A stretch of 29,214 bases of DNA from positions 7,449 through 36,662 of IMG/VR virus record IMGVR_UViG_3300030106_003202. The stretch is one strand, 5' to 3'. Within the stretch, counting starts at the first letter, position 1, and each line of letters starts with the position of its first letter. Below the pieces are notes generated by a model. That model was given only the letters and a program-made list of their open reading frames with translations. It did no database searches and was not told where the DNA came from. Shown in pieces: positions 12,901 to 21,423 of the stretch. This DNA comes from a virus. A program made the translations under genes and the position numbers.

Positions 12901-15511
12901 AGCAGGAACGGGTATTACTTTAACTACTGATTCCACAACTGACACATTAACAATAAATGCTACCAATAACGGAACAGTAACATCAGTAACAGGAACCACA
13001 CCTATATCTTCTTCGGGTGGATCAACTCCTGATATTTCAATAGCAACAGCAGACGCAACTACAACAGGGGCTTTATCATCTACAGATTGGAATACATTTA
13101 ATAATAAAACATCTAACTTAGGAACAGTTACTTCGGTAGACGTAAGTTATAACACAACAGGTGGAAGCGCTGTAGCTGGCGCTGCTGCATTTACAGTTAC
13201 AGGTGGGGCTATAACAAGCTCTGGAACTATAGCATTAACTTCTGATGGAACCTCAGCGCAATACATTGACGGAACAGGTAAACTTGTTGATTTTCCAACA
13301 CTCACATCTGGAACAGTTACATCGGTAGGAATAAATGCAGATAGTGGAGCTGGAACTGGTATTACAACTTCAGGAGCATTTACTTTTAGTGGAGGAACTC
13401 TTATTTCTACTTCTGTTACAGGTAATACAGTAACATTTAATCATAGTACAGTAACAAGAACTAACGGCACAAGCTCTTCTACTATTTCCGTAGGAGGGAA
13501 CTTTGACGTTATAGATTCAATAACATCAAATGCAACAGGACACATTACTGCTGTAAACACAAAAACTGTTACACTACCAGAAGATTATCAGGGAGCTACT
13601 GGAGCATCAAATGGAGTGGCTGGATTTGTGCCGCAGCCATTAACAGCTACTGACGATCAATCTAAATATTTAAAAGGAGACGGAACTTGGAGTGTTAGTG
13701 GATTAGTTACAAGTATTGTGGCCGGTACAGGAATATCGGTTTCTGGCGCTACAGGAAATGTAACTATAACCGCATCTAATAACGGAAGCGTTACCTCTGT
13801 TAATTTAACAGGAAACTCAGGAACAGGTACAGCAATAACAGGAAGCGGAACATTTGATATAGATGGTATAACTACTGCTTCTTCAGGCTCTACAACTAAT
13901 CATTTTAATGGAATAAGCACAACTGCAAATAATTTTGATTTAGACATTAGCGGTTTTGCTATACCAGATGAAAATGAATATTGGTTCTATAGAGCTAATA
14001 GTGGAACTGGTACATCTGCTATGGGGTTACAAAAAAGTATTGTTTATGGATATGATGATGCTTACAAGAGTTTAGCGGTAGCAAATGGAGAGGTTGGCAA
14101 AGAAGGTTACACTTTAGTTTTAGGAGCTTCTGCATCTTCCAGAGCATATATATTTAATGCAGGAAATACAACATACAGATGGAGTAATGTAGATGCGGCA
14201 GGAACCACTGACTCATCAACAAACTCTATATTTATTGGTGCTAATGCGGGTGCTGCGGCTGCAACCAATGCTGATAATATAGGTATCGGTTCAAATGCCT
14301 TATTAGCATCTACTAATGGAGCAAGTAATATAGCATTAGGAACAGATTCAGGTAAAGCATTACTTGCGGGAGCAAGAAATATATTAATAGGAAAAAGTGC
14401 AGGACAATCACTTGTAGCTTCTGATGACAATATAGCAATAGGAGACCTTTCTTTATCAACAGCAAATAGTGCAGATGCAGACCAAAATATTGCAGTAGGT
14501 AAAAACACATTATCTACATTAACGACAGGAGCAAGAAACATAGCTATAGGACATCAAACACTTGCAGATGGGGTGCTGGTTCAAACAGATAATATATTCT
14601 TAGGGTATCAAGCAGGTATGGAAGCCTTTGGTGGAGCAGATATTGGTATTGGTTATCAAGCTCTTCTTTATGGATCAAACTCAACTCCAAATGTAAATAC
14701 TAACGAAGAAACAGGAAGAGTAGCTATCGGATACAAAGCATTAGCAGGAGGCTCAGGAACTGCTGTGCAAGGAATTGGAAACGTAGCTTTAGGAGGTCAT
14801 GCGGGAGAGTTTAATGCGACATCAGTGGTTGGTGGTGCTGTTTATGTTGGTCATTATGCTGGTAATAATACCAATGGTTTAACAACAACTGGATTTGGTC
14901 AAGTAGCAATAGGTAAAAATGCAATGAAGTTTACTGTAACAAGTCAATCTATTGCAATAGGATACCTTGCAATGGAAGATGCTGCTTCGCCAACAATAGG
15001 AGGTAATTCCCATGTTGCTATTGGTAAAGGCGCAATGCGTACTGCAACAGTAACTGGTAATAATAATATAGCTATTGGAACGGACGCAAATTCCAGCACT
15101 GCAAATGTTGTTTCTGCTGTTGTTGCATTAGGATATCAATCAAAAGCCAAAGGTACTTGTACTATAGCTATAGGTTGTCAAGCTTCTGCTGGAGATGATG
15201 CTTCAAGCACAGACAGTATAGCTATAGGTAACGATTCTAACACAGCAGGAACTAAATCAATTTCCATAGGACGTAATGCTTCAACAACAGGAACACACTC
15301 AATAGCTATAGGTGATAACGCACAAGTTATTGATAATTACAGTGTAGCAATAGGAGCAGGTGCATCAACTAATGCTGCAAATCAGCTTGCTTTTGGTACA
15401 GCAGCTCAAAACTTAGGTTCTGTTGTAACACAAACTATAACTCCAAATAAAACTTGGGAGGTAAGAATAAATGGAGTTAACTACTTAATACCAATAGTAG
15501 CAGCACCATAA
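9986..15511 (+). CDS. Giant modular tail fibre with YadA-head-like repeats, 1841 aa
   Basis: By far the largest gene in the window. The N-terminus (MAEIKNTTAYPTVTPNASDL, then LIATD and NNKTVTF) matches the virion-anchor style of the 240-aa fibre. About residues 90-400 carry four G(T)AGQxLxxNAxxTGMxWT units followed by LQxVLDNGN. About 400-1290 carry nine GTVTSV-type units and three LSSxDWxTFNxK units (near 12300, 12475 and 13080). Residues near 1330-1410 form a distinct domain with DENEYWFYRANSGTGTSA. From about 1412 to 1812 there are some 23 xIAIGxxA repeats, as in the head of trimeric YadA/Hia adhesins. A short cap (TWEVRINGVNYLIPIVAAP) ends it. It is likely a long trimeric fibre for host attachment. 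No membrane anchor is present, unlike bacterial YadA. Confidence 0.9.
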   Translation: MAEIKNTTAYPTVTPNASDLLIATDVSDNNKTVTFLVSDLLAAGTVLQDLQSVLNTGNTAIQNINLTGTINLSGVLNFSATQGITIANATGTAGQVLAKNATNTGMVWTNQVGSTLTWQEVLDNGNSATSNPSLIGVLTIDDGGVIGQGGLALTGTTTLVVDGTTTFRNHVTYDDGRDVNFSATSQINVNSTFGTAGQFLAVNAGATGMEWTSAPTQTTPNLSAVLSAGNSTGGVTMSFVDSDLSMDSDSTITSAALASFTNHASFSGTGLSNTTSGINLAGSVTAGVSGIGLNGQVLTCIIDPVSGAQTVGWASAGGSQTLQNVLDNGNQASALVGQANIAITGNATNVASASNGIVAINDGMLYLLGNTEIYLGTDVGTAGQALVSGGPNALPQWATVGGGGSGTVTSVSGTTLPIPNISNYISIGTNQTTPAPVISSNLVTDGSVSGLNTDFYNASGAFSVPEGADWDFTVTKASTVVTVELGDNSSTPRTTSFSLTEGTGIGLTQAGNDVTIAYTGSAGITSLGLASSTLDLTQTVPNTNPATTNGNIDINLSSTAVTPGTYTLASVTVDAYGRITGASSGSDNNTTYDLGSAQATNDVNINLTGSDGSTDTVKLVAGTNITLTDNSSGEVTIDAASAAGLTSFGIATDPGSTAGTVDVTNNTLTFKEQVNDIDGVNYNYIAQDISATNILTTGLSADTSGLTATTKLTHYLRADNTWAAPAGSGTVTSIGLALGTAGTDISVSNSPVTASGNITLDIPTASSANRGALSSADWSTFNSKEPALTKGNLTENNSAILTITNGSNAVIGSGTSIEVAQASNSTSGYLSSTDWQTFNGKTSNTGTVTSVGLSYTTNGGSAADGNPAFIVSASPVTTSGTIDIDAQGTAAQYITGQGKLATLPSAGTGTVTSVSAGTLDGVSLTITNPSTTPSLSITNSDKGSDQNIFKTVAVSGQNNIVADTNADTLTFAAGTGITLTTDSTTDTLTINATNNGTVTSVTGTTPISSSGGSTPDISIATADATTTGALSSTDWNTFNNKTSNLGTVTSVDVSYNTTGGSAVAGAAAFTVTGGAITSSGTIALTSDGTSAQYIDGTGKLVDFPTLTSGTVTSVGINADSGAGTGITTSGAFTFSGGTLISTSVTGNTVTFNHSTVTRTNGTSSSTISVGGNFDVIDSITSNATGHITAVNTKTVTLPEDYQGATGASNGVAGFVPQPLTATDDQSKYLKGDGTWSVSGLVTSIVAGTGISVSGATGNVTITASNNGSVTSVNLTGNSGTGTAITGSGTFDIDGITTASSGSTTNHFNGISTTANNFDLDISGFAIPDENEYWFYRANSGTGTSAMGLQKSIVYGYDDAYKSLAVANGEVGKEGYTLVLGASASSRAYIFNAGNTTYRWSNVDAAGTTDSSTNSIFIGANAGAAAATNADNIGIGSNALLASTNGASNIALGTDSGKALLAGARNILIGKSAGQSLVASDDNIAIGDLSLSTANSADADQNIAVGKNTLSTLTTGARNIAIGHQTLADGVLVQTDNIFLGYQAGMEAFGGADIGIGYQALLYGSNSTPNVNTNEETGRVAIGYKALAGGSGTAVQGIGNVALGGHAGEFNATSVVGGAVYVGHYAGNNTNGLTTTGFGQVAIGKNAMKFTVTSQSIAIGYLAMEDAASPTIGGNSHVAIGKGAMRTATVTGNNNIAIGTDANSSTANVVSAVVALGYQSKAKGTCTIAIGCQASAGDDASSTDSIAIGNDSNTAGTKSISIGRNASTTGTHSIAIGDNAQVIDNYSVAIGAGASTNAANQLAFGTAAQNLGSVVTQTITPNKTWEVRINGVNYLIPIVAAP
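14224..15410 (+). repeat. About 23 YadA-head-like repeats (xIAIGxxA)
   Basis: Counted units include NIGIGSNAL, NIALGTDSG, NILIGKSAG, NIAVGKNTL, NIAIGHQTL, RVAIGYKAL, QVAIGKNAM, HVAIGKGAM, NIAIGTDAN, SIAIGDNAQ and SVAIGAGAS, spaced mostly 13-30 residues apart. In YadA-type adhesins such repeats wind as a left-handed parallel beta-roll trimer. Confidence 0.85.
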
Positions 15512-15526
15512 ATTAAATTAAATTGA

Positions 15527-15661
15527 ATGAGAGTAGAATTAAATGAAGAGTCTATTAAACATATAAACCGCTTATTACAATCACTACCAATTAGTACATT
15601 ATCTATAGTAGAAGAAATTACAGCGGAGATAAACAAAGGTTTAGTAGAAGATAAAAAATAA
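15527..15661 (+). CDS. Tiny helical acidic protein, 44 aa
   Basis: ATG at 15527, 15 nt after the giant fibre stop, gives 44 residues ending in TAA at 15659-15661: MRVELNEESIKHINRLLQSL, then PISTLSIVEEITAEINKGLV and EDKK. It looks like two amphipathic helices split by a proline. It lies directly before another small gene in the same direction, and the frame bridges the gap of about 150 bases between annotated genes. I do not recognise a family. It may be a small assembly or regulatory factor; moderate confidence that it is real. Confidence 0.55.
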   Translation: MRVELNEESIKHINRLLQSLPISTLSIVEEITAEINKGLVEDKK

Positions 15662-15667
15662 AATAAA

Positions 15668-15892
15668 ATGGATATAAGAAAGATTTCCATTGGTTCTGAT
15701 TATAAATCAGGTTCAATGCACTATATAGTTGGCCAGCCCGTTCTGGGAGGAGAATACAAAATACATTTAATACAAGCAAAAGAAGATAGTCAGTCTTATA
15801 AATTATGGGTAATTAAAAACGAAGAACTATTTGTTTGGAAAGAGTTTTTATACACACTACCTATAACCTTAGAATATAATATAAATTTTTAA
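15668..15892 (+). CDS. Small beta-rich hypothetical protein (MHYIVGQ...GGEYKIHLI), 74 aa
   Basis: A 74-aa protein starting MDIRKISIGSDYKSGSMHYI, then VGQPVLGGEYKIHLIQAKED and a C-terminal LYTLPITLEYNINF. It appears to be a single compact beta-sheet domain without membrane or signal segment. I associate this 'MHYIVGQxVLGGEYKIHLI ... LPIxxEYNINF' pattern with short genes near the terminase in flavobacterial phages; no function is known to me. Its stop overlaps the next start (TTTTTAATGAGG). Close packing with the GroES-like and terminase genes suggests a head assembly or packaging link (inference). Confidence 0.72.
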   Translation: MDIRKISIGSDYKSGSMHYIVGQPVLGGEYKIHLIQAKEDSQSYKLWVIKNEELFVWKEFLYTLPITLEYNINF

Positions 15893-16461
15893 TGAGGTCT
15901 ATATATTCTTTTATTGTTGAGCCAGTTAACAATAGCAGGTATAACAATACAAAAAAATTAGGTAATGTAGAGTTGGTAACAAGTGTATCTGAAGAAGACC
16001 ATGTATCTTCAAACAGATTAGCTGTCGTAAAAGAATTGCCTCTAAATTACACAGGAGAAGTAAAAACAGGAGATACGTTGTTAGTTCATCATAATGTATT
16101 TAAGTTTTATAATGATATGAAAGGTAAAAGAAAAAGCGGCAAAAGTTATTTTAAAGAAAATTTATTTTTTATAGATGAAGATCAGTTTTTTATGTATAAA
16201 ACCAACGATACCTGGAATGCTCATGGAAAATATTGTTTTGTAAAACCAATACCTACAGAAGATTCTTTAATTTTAAAAAACACAAAATACGAGCCTTTAC
16301 AAGGAATTATAAAGTATAATAATGAACAACTAAAAAAACTTGGAGTGGATATAGGTGATAAAGTAATCTTTACGCCAAATAGTGAATATGAATTTGAGGT
16401 AGAAGGTGAGTTACTTTATCGTATGTTTACAAACAATATAACAACAATATTAAATGAATAA
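15892..16461 (+). CDS. GroES-like (co-chaperonin fold) protein, 189 aa
   Basis: Two stretches look like GroES strands. Residues 42-67 read LAVVKELPLNYTGEVKTGDT then LLVHHN, matching the 'G.VxxVG.....VKVGDxVxF' core. Residues 150-187 read LGVDIGDKVIFTPNSEYEFE then LYRMFTNNITTIL, matching the GroES end 'VGDxVxFxxxxxxExxxxGExxxIMxExDIxAI'. Between them is a longer loop (HNVFKFYNDMKGKRKSGKSY) where GroES has its mobile loop and roof. The length is near double that of GroES (about 97 aa). T4 gp31 is a known phage co-chaperonin that helps fold the capsid protein; a like role here, with host GroEL, is an inference from pattern and from its place beside capsid genes. It overlaps the next gene by 8 nt. 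Confidence 0.55.
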   Translation: MRSIYSFIVEPVNNSRYNNTKKLGNVELVTSVSEEDHVSSNRLAVVKELPLNYTGEVKTGDTLLVHHNVFKFYNDMKGKRKSGKSYFKENLFFIDEDQFFMYKTNDTWNAHGKYCFVKPIPTEDSLILKNTKYEPLQGIIKYNNEQLKKLGVDIGDKVIFTPNSEYEFEVEGELLYRMFTNNITTILNE

Positions 16462-16732
16462 TAAAGAGCTTAAATTACAAATAATAGAGGCAGGTGAAAA
16501 AGCTGTAAAGCAATTGGTTAAGGTAGCTAAAGAAGAGATAATAAAGTATGATAAAGATGATGAGTTAGCTGCTGATAGATTAAAAAACGCAGCGGCAACT
16601 AAAAAGCTGTGCATTATGGATGCATTTGAAATAGTAAAAAGAATAGAAGAAGAAAGAAATTTATTAGAAGGAAAAGTTATAGAGTCTAAAAACAATACAC
16701 CAAAAGGATTTGCAGAGTCACGATCAAAATAA
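16454..16732 (+). CDS. Small helical protein, terminase small subunit candidate, 92 aa
   Basis: A 92-aa all-helical, charged protein: NNKELKLQIIEAGEKAVKQL, then DDELAADRLKNAAATKKLCI and EIVKRIEEERNLLEG. There is no clear helix-turn-helix, but the gene lies immediately before TerL, overlaps it by 23 nt, and ends in a basic tail (FAESRSK), like several short TerS-type proteins. TerS recognises phage DNA and starts packaging with TerL. Length is below that of typical TerS (120-180 aa), so it may be another packaging factor. The call rests on position and helical nature only. Confidence 0.55.
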   Translation: MNNKELKLQIIEAGEKAVKQLVKVAKEEIIKYDKDDELAADRLKNAAATKKLCIMDAFEIVKRIEEERNLLEGKVIESKNNTPKGFAESRSK

Positions 16733-18956
16733 ATTATATAGGCTTTTACCTAATTTTGTTCCTTCAGGAATTATTAAAAGAAAAAATAAGGCAAAAACAT
16801 GGGAATATGGATATAACGAAAAGTACGATGTAGTTGTTATATCAAAAGACGGAACTATAGGAGATGTTTATGAAATAAGCGGTGTTAGAATAGCTTTGCC
16901 TGCTACTCCAAAGATATTATACAATTCACGAGAAAAACAAAAAGACCAGTGTTGGAATCCAACATTATTACCTAAGCCGCTAAAAAGAATACAGTCAATA
17001 TTTCAATGGCACAACACTCCATCAGATTTTAAAAACGAATGGGTAGATTATATTGAAAAAGAATTTGACAAAAGAGAAGAAGGCCTGTGGTTTATGAATA
17101 ACGGTATACCTACATATATAACAGGAACTCATTATATGTATTTACAATGGACTAAAATAGATGTAGGTAATCCAGATTTTAGAGAAGCTAATAGAATATT
17201 TTATATATTTTGGGAAGCGTGTAAGGCAGATAAAAGAAGTTTCGGTATGTGTTATTTAAAAATAAGACGTTCTGGTTTTTCTTTTATGAGTTCTTGCGAA
17301 GGTGTAAATCAAGCTACAATAACAAGAGATGCTCGTATTGGCATACTGTCTAAAACAGGAGCTGATGCAAAAAAAATGTTTACTGACAAAGTTGTTCCTA
17401 TATCTAACAACTACCCTTTCTTTTTTAAACCTATTCAGGATGGTATGGATAAGCCAAAAACAGAATTAGCATACAGAGTACCAGCATCTAAGATTACTAA
17501 AAAAAATATGTACTTAACCGAACAAGATGAGTTAGAAGGACTTGACACAACTATTGACTGGAAAAACACCTCCGACAACTCATATGATGGTGAAAAATTA
17601 CAATACTTATTACATGATGAAAGCGGAAAATGGGAAAAGCCAGAAAATATTTTAAATAACTGGAGGGTAACTAAAACTTGTTTAAGATTAGGTAGCAAAA
17701 TTATTGGAAAGTGTATGATGGGGTCTACCTCAAATGCTTTAGATAAAGGAGGTTCTAATTTTAAAAAATTGTATGAAGACTCAGACGCAACAAAAAGAAA
17801 TCAAAATGGACAAACAAAATCTGGCTTATATAGTTTGTTTATTCCTATGGAATGGAACTTTGAAGGTTATATAGATAAATATGGTATGCCTGTATTAAAA
17901 ACTCCAGAAAAACCAGTTATAGGTATTGATGGTGAAGATATTAAAATAGGAGCTGTAGATTATTGGGAAAATGAAGTAAGCTCTTTATCTTCTGATGCAG
18001 ACGCTTTGAATGAGTTTTACAGGCAGTTTCCCAGAACAGAGTCTCATGCTTTTAGAGATGAGTCAAAACAATCTTTGTTTAACTTAACTAAAATATACCA
18101 ACAGATAGATTACAATGATTCTTTAATTTTAGAACACCATATTACAAGAGGTAGGTTTTATTGGAAAGATGGGGTCAAGGATTCTGAGGTAATCTGGACA
18201 CCAGATTCTAGGGGTAGATTCAAAGTTTCCTGGACACCTAATAAAGGTATTGCAAATAAAAAAATACAAAAACACGGTATATTTTTTCCAGCTAATGAAC
18301 ATATAGGTGCTTTTGGATGTGATAGTTATGATATATCTGGAACAGTTGGAGGAGGAGGTTCTAATGGCGCTTTACATGGGCTTACAAAATACAATATGGA
18401 TGAAGCACCGAGCAATGAATTTTTTTTAGAATACGTAGCTAGACCACAAACAGCAGAAATATTTTTTGAAGAAGTTTTAATGGCTTGTGTTTTTTATGGT
18501 ATGCCTATACTATGTGAAAATAACAAACCACGATTATTATATCATTTTAAAAACAGAGGTTACAGGGGTTACTGTATGAATAGACCAGACAAAAGATTTA
18601 ATAAATTATCAAAAACAGAAAGAGAGTTAGGAGGTATTCCAAACTCATCAGAAGACGTAAAGCAATCACACGCAGCTGCAATAGAATCTTATATTGAAAA
18701 ACATATAGGATTAGATTTAGAAGGTACTTTTAGAGACACAGAATCTATGGGTACAATGTGTTTTCAAAGAACATTAATGGACTGGGCAAAGTTTGATATT
18801 AACAATAGAACAAAGTTTGACGCATCTATAAGTTCCGGATTAGCAATTATGGCAAATCAAAAGCACCTGTATACACCTACTAAACAAAAATCAAAAATAA
18901 GTGTTAACTTTGCAAGATATAACAATAAGAGTTCTCTAAGTCAATTAATAAGATAA
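16710..18956 (+). CDS. terL: Terminase large subunit (packaging ATPase/nuclease), TTG start
   Basis: A 748-aa protein that should pump DNA into the procapsid and cut it. The ATPase part has a deviant Walker A, RRSGFSFMSS (186-195), a Walker B with LLHDES (300-305; D303, E304) and a coupling motif MGSTSN (337-342). The nuclease half has acidic clusters GCDSYD (D538, D541) and LCENN (E603) in an RNase H-like order. Size is large for TerL (often 450-650 aa) but near that reported for crAss-like phages. No ATG exists before the conserved region: the frame opens after TAG at 16680, and TTG at 16710 is the only good start, giving QSHDQNKLYRLLPNFV. It overlaps the previous gene by 23 nt. The portal follows directly. 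Confidence 0.92.
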   Translation: MQSHDQNKLYRLLPNFVPSGIIKRKNKAKTWEYGYNEKYDVVVISKDGTIGDVYEISGVRIALPATPKILYNSREKQKDQCWNPTLLPKPLKRIQSIFQWHNTPSDFKNEWVDYIEKEFDKREEGLWFMNNGIPTYITGTHYMYLQWTKIDVGNPDFREANRIFYIFWEACKADKRSFGMCYLKIRRSGFSFMSSCEGVNQATITRDARIGILSKTGADAKKMFTDKVVPISNNYPFFFKPIQDGMDKPKTELAYRVPASKITKKNMYLTEQDELEGLDTTIDWKNTSDNSYDGEKLQYLLHDESGKWEKPENILNNWRVTKTCLRLGSKIIGKCMMGSTSNALDKGGSNFKKLYEDSDATKRNQNGQTKSGLYSLFIPMEWNFEGYIDKYGMPVLKTPEKPVIGIDGEDIKIGAVDYWENEVSSLSSDADALNEFYRQFPRTESHAFRDESKQSLFNLTKIYQQIDYNDSLILEHHITRGRFYWKDGVKDSEVIWTPDSRGRFKVSWTPNKGIANKKIQKHGIFFPANEHIGAFGCDSYDISGTVGGGGSNGALHGLTKYNMDEAPSNEFFLEYVARPQTAEIFFEEVLMACVFYGMPILCENNKPRLLYHFKNRGYRGYCMNRPDKRFNKLSKTERELGGIPNSSEDVKQSHAAAIESYIEKHIGLDLEGTFRDTESMGTMCFQRTLMDWAKFDINNRTKFDASISSGLAIMANQKHLYTPTKQKSKISVNFARYNNKSSLSQLIR

Positions 18957-21398
18957 ATGAAGGGAGTAACAATAGATATAAAATCTGCCGCATTTCCAGA
19001 TCAATTTGTACCTGACGCTAAAAAGGCAACAAAGGAATACGGATTACAGATAGGACAAGCGATACAATACGAATGGTTTAGAAAAGGAGCGGGATATAAC
19101 TCGTGCCGATTTTATGACCAATGGTTAGAGTTTAATCGTTTGAGATTATATGCCAGAGGCGAACAATCAATAGCAAAATATAAAAATGAGTTAGCAGTAG
19201 ATGGAGATTTAAGTTATTTAAATTTAGACTGGACTCCAGTTCCTGTAATTCCTAAATTTGTTGATATAGTTGTAAATGGAATGAGCGACAGATTATTTAC
19301 TGTTCAAACATACGCACAAGACGCAATGTCTTCAGAAAAAAGAGGTGAGTTTCAGCAAATGGTAGAAACTAATGTTATAGCAAAACCTTTGTTTCAACAA
19401 ATAGAAAAAGATTTTGACGTTGAAGTTTTTCAAGTAAACCCTGATGAATTACCAGAATCAGATTTAGAAATGGAACTTTATATGCAAATGAATTACAAAC
19501 CAGCAGTTGAAATAGCAAATGAATGTGCTATAAATACTATACTGGCAGAAAATCATTATGAGCAAACAAGAAAAAGGTGTGACTTAGATTTGATGACTTT
19601 AGGTATAGGAATGACAAAGCACAGCTTTCAATTAGGAGATGGTGTTAAAGTTGAATATGTAGACCCTGCAAACGTAGTATATAGTTATACTGAAGACCCT
19701 CATTTTAAAGATTGTTTTTATTGGGGTGAAATAAAAACCATACCAATAGGTGAAGTTTTAAAAATTAATCCTGATTTAACTGAAGATGATTTAGAAGAAA
19801 TATCTAAATACAGTCAAGCCTGGTATCAATATTACAATGTAGCGGCTATGTACGAAAACTCAATGTTTTATAGAGACACTTGTACTTTGTTATATTTTAA
19901 TTACAAATCTACTAATAGTTTTGTTTATAAGAAAAAACAAACAGCAGATGGTAATTATAAAGTAGTTCCTAAAACTGATGAATTTAATCCACCAGAAGAA
20001 ATGATGGAGGAGGGCAACTTTGAAAGAGTAGAAAAAAGAATTGATGTTTGGTATGATGGAGTTATGGTTATGGGGACAAACATTATTATTAAATGGGAGC
20101 TGGCAAAAAATATGGTTAGACCACAGTCGGCAAGTCAACACGCTATGCCAAACTATGTTGCTGTAGCGCCAAGAATGTATAAAGGAAATATAGAGTCCTT
20201 AGTAAGACGTATGATTCCATTTACTGATTTAATACAAATGACTCACATGAAGCTACAACAGGTTATTCAAAAAGTTGTGCCAGATGGAGTTTTTATAGAT
20301 GCAGACGGATTAAACGAAGTGGACTTAGGAACAGGAAATGCATATGACCCATCAGATGCATTGAGATTATATTTTCAAACAGGTAGTGTTGTAGGAAGAA
20401 GCTATACTCAAGATGGTGAGTTTAATAACGCCAGAGTGCCTATACAACAACTAACAACAAATAGCGGAGGTAATAAAATGCAAATGCTAATAGGTAATTA
20501 TAATCATTACATGAATATGATTAGGCAGGTAACCGGTTTAAATGAAGCAAGAGACGGAAGTACACCTGATCCAAATTCTTTAGTTGGAGTTCAAAAATTA
20601 GCCGCATTAAATTCTAATACCGCAACTCGCCATATATTAGATGGTAGTTTATATTTAACACAAACATTAGCGGAAGCATTATCTATAAGAACAGCAGATG
20701 TTTTAGAATATTCAGATTTTGCAGATGAGTTTGCTATGCAAATAGGTAAATATAACATTGGGTTATTAGATGATATTAAAAATTTATACCTGTATGATTT
20801 TGGGATATTTGTAGAGGTGGCACCTGATGAAGAAGAAAAAGCCAGATTAGAAGCAAACATACAAATGGCATTATCTAAAGGTGGTATAGACTTAGAAGAT
20901 GCGATTGATATTAGAGAAATTAAAAATATCAAAATGGCAAATCAACTCTTGAAAGTTAAAAGAAAACAAAAGCAAAGACAAGATATGGAGCGTAAAGCTC
21001 AAGAGATGCAAATGCAGCAGCAAAATAATATGCAGGCACAGCAAGCCGCAGCTCAGATAGCAATAGCAAAAATTCAAGCAGAAGGCCAGAGTAAAATGCA
21101 AGTAAAGCAAGCTGAGATTGGTTTTGAAATTGAAAAAATGAAAAACGAAGCTGCATTAAAAGAACAGCTGATGAATACTGAATTTCAGTTTGCAGTTCAG
21201 TTAAAAGGGGCAGAAGAAGCTCAAATAAATAAAAGAGAGCAAAATAGAGAGAAGGCAAAAAATAAAAGAATTAGTCAACAATCTTCAGAGCAATCAAGAT
21301 TAATTGACCAGCGAAAAAATAATTTACCTCCTATAAATTTTGAATCTAATGAAGATAGTTTAGACGGTTTTGATATGGCCGAGTTTAATCCAAGATAG
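18957..21398 (+). CDS. Portal protein, 813 aa
   Basis: The portal is the twelve-fold ring at one head vertex through which TerL loads DNA. Visible hallmarks include the clip/stem region VDPANVVYSYTEDPHFKDCF, IPFTDLIQMTHMKLQQVIQK, and a crown-like stretch with GLNEARDGSTPDPNSLVGVQ before NSNTATRHI. The C-terminal part from about residue 658 is a Gln/Met/Ala-rich coiled coil (QEMQMQQQNNMQAQQAAAQI) with a basic then acidic tail, as in the long barrel of large podovirus portals. Length of about 800 aa is large, like crAss-like portals. The start follows the TerL stop directly (TAAATG). It ends in TAG. Confidence is high from position and profile. Confidence 0.88.
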   Translation: MKGVTIDIKSAAFPDQFVPDAKKATKEYGLQIGQAIQYEWFRKGAGYNSCRFYDQWLEFNRLRLYARGEQSIAKYKNELAVDGDLSYLNLDWTPVPVIPKFVDIVVNGMSDRLFTVQTYAQDAMSSEKRGEFQQMVETNVIAKPLFQQIEKDFDVEVFQVNPDELPESDLEMELYMQMNYKPAVEIANECAINTILAENHYEQTRKRCDLDLMTLGIGMTKHSFQLGDGVKVEYVDPANVVYSYTEDPHFKDCFYWGEIKTIPIGEVLKINPDLTEDDLEEISKYSQAWYQYYNVAAMYENSMFYRDTCTLLYFNYKSTNSFVYKKKQTADGNYKVVPKTDEFNPPEEMMEEGNFERVEKRIDVWYDGVMVMGTNIIIKWELAKNMVRPQSASQHAMPNYVAVAPRMYKGNIESLVRRMIPFTDLIQMTHMKLQQVIQKVVPDGVFIDADGLNEVDLGTGNAYDPSDALRLYFQTGSVVGRSYTQDGEFNNARVPIQQLTTNSGGNKMQMLIGNYNHYMNMIRQVTGLNEARDGSTPDPNSLVGVQKLAALNSNTATRHILDGSLYLTQTLAEALSIRTADVLEYSDFADEFAMQIGKYNIGLLDDIKNLYLYDFGIFVEVAPDEEEKARLEANIQMALSKGGIDLEDAIDIREIKNIKMANQLLKVKRKQKQRQDMERKAQEMQMQQQNNMQAQQAAAQIAIAKIQAEGQSKMQVKQAEIGFEIEKMKNEAALKEQLMNTEFQFAVQLKGAEEAQINKREQNREKAKNKRISQQSSEQSRLIDQRKNNLPPINFESNEDSLDGFDMAEFNPR

Positions 21399-21423
21399 CT
21401 AAATCTTGAGGTTAAATAATTAT

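Noticed and set aside
4978-14541. Several reverse-strand frames across the fibre genes
   Set aside because: They lie opposite long, clearly coding repetitive genes, are rich in Val/Pro/Ala as expected of complementary repeats, and have no promoter or start context.
14224-15410. Regular repeats that could look like a CRISPR array
   Set aside because: The repeats are in frame, imperfect and code for xIAIGxxA protein units; no constant DNA repeat with spacers exists.
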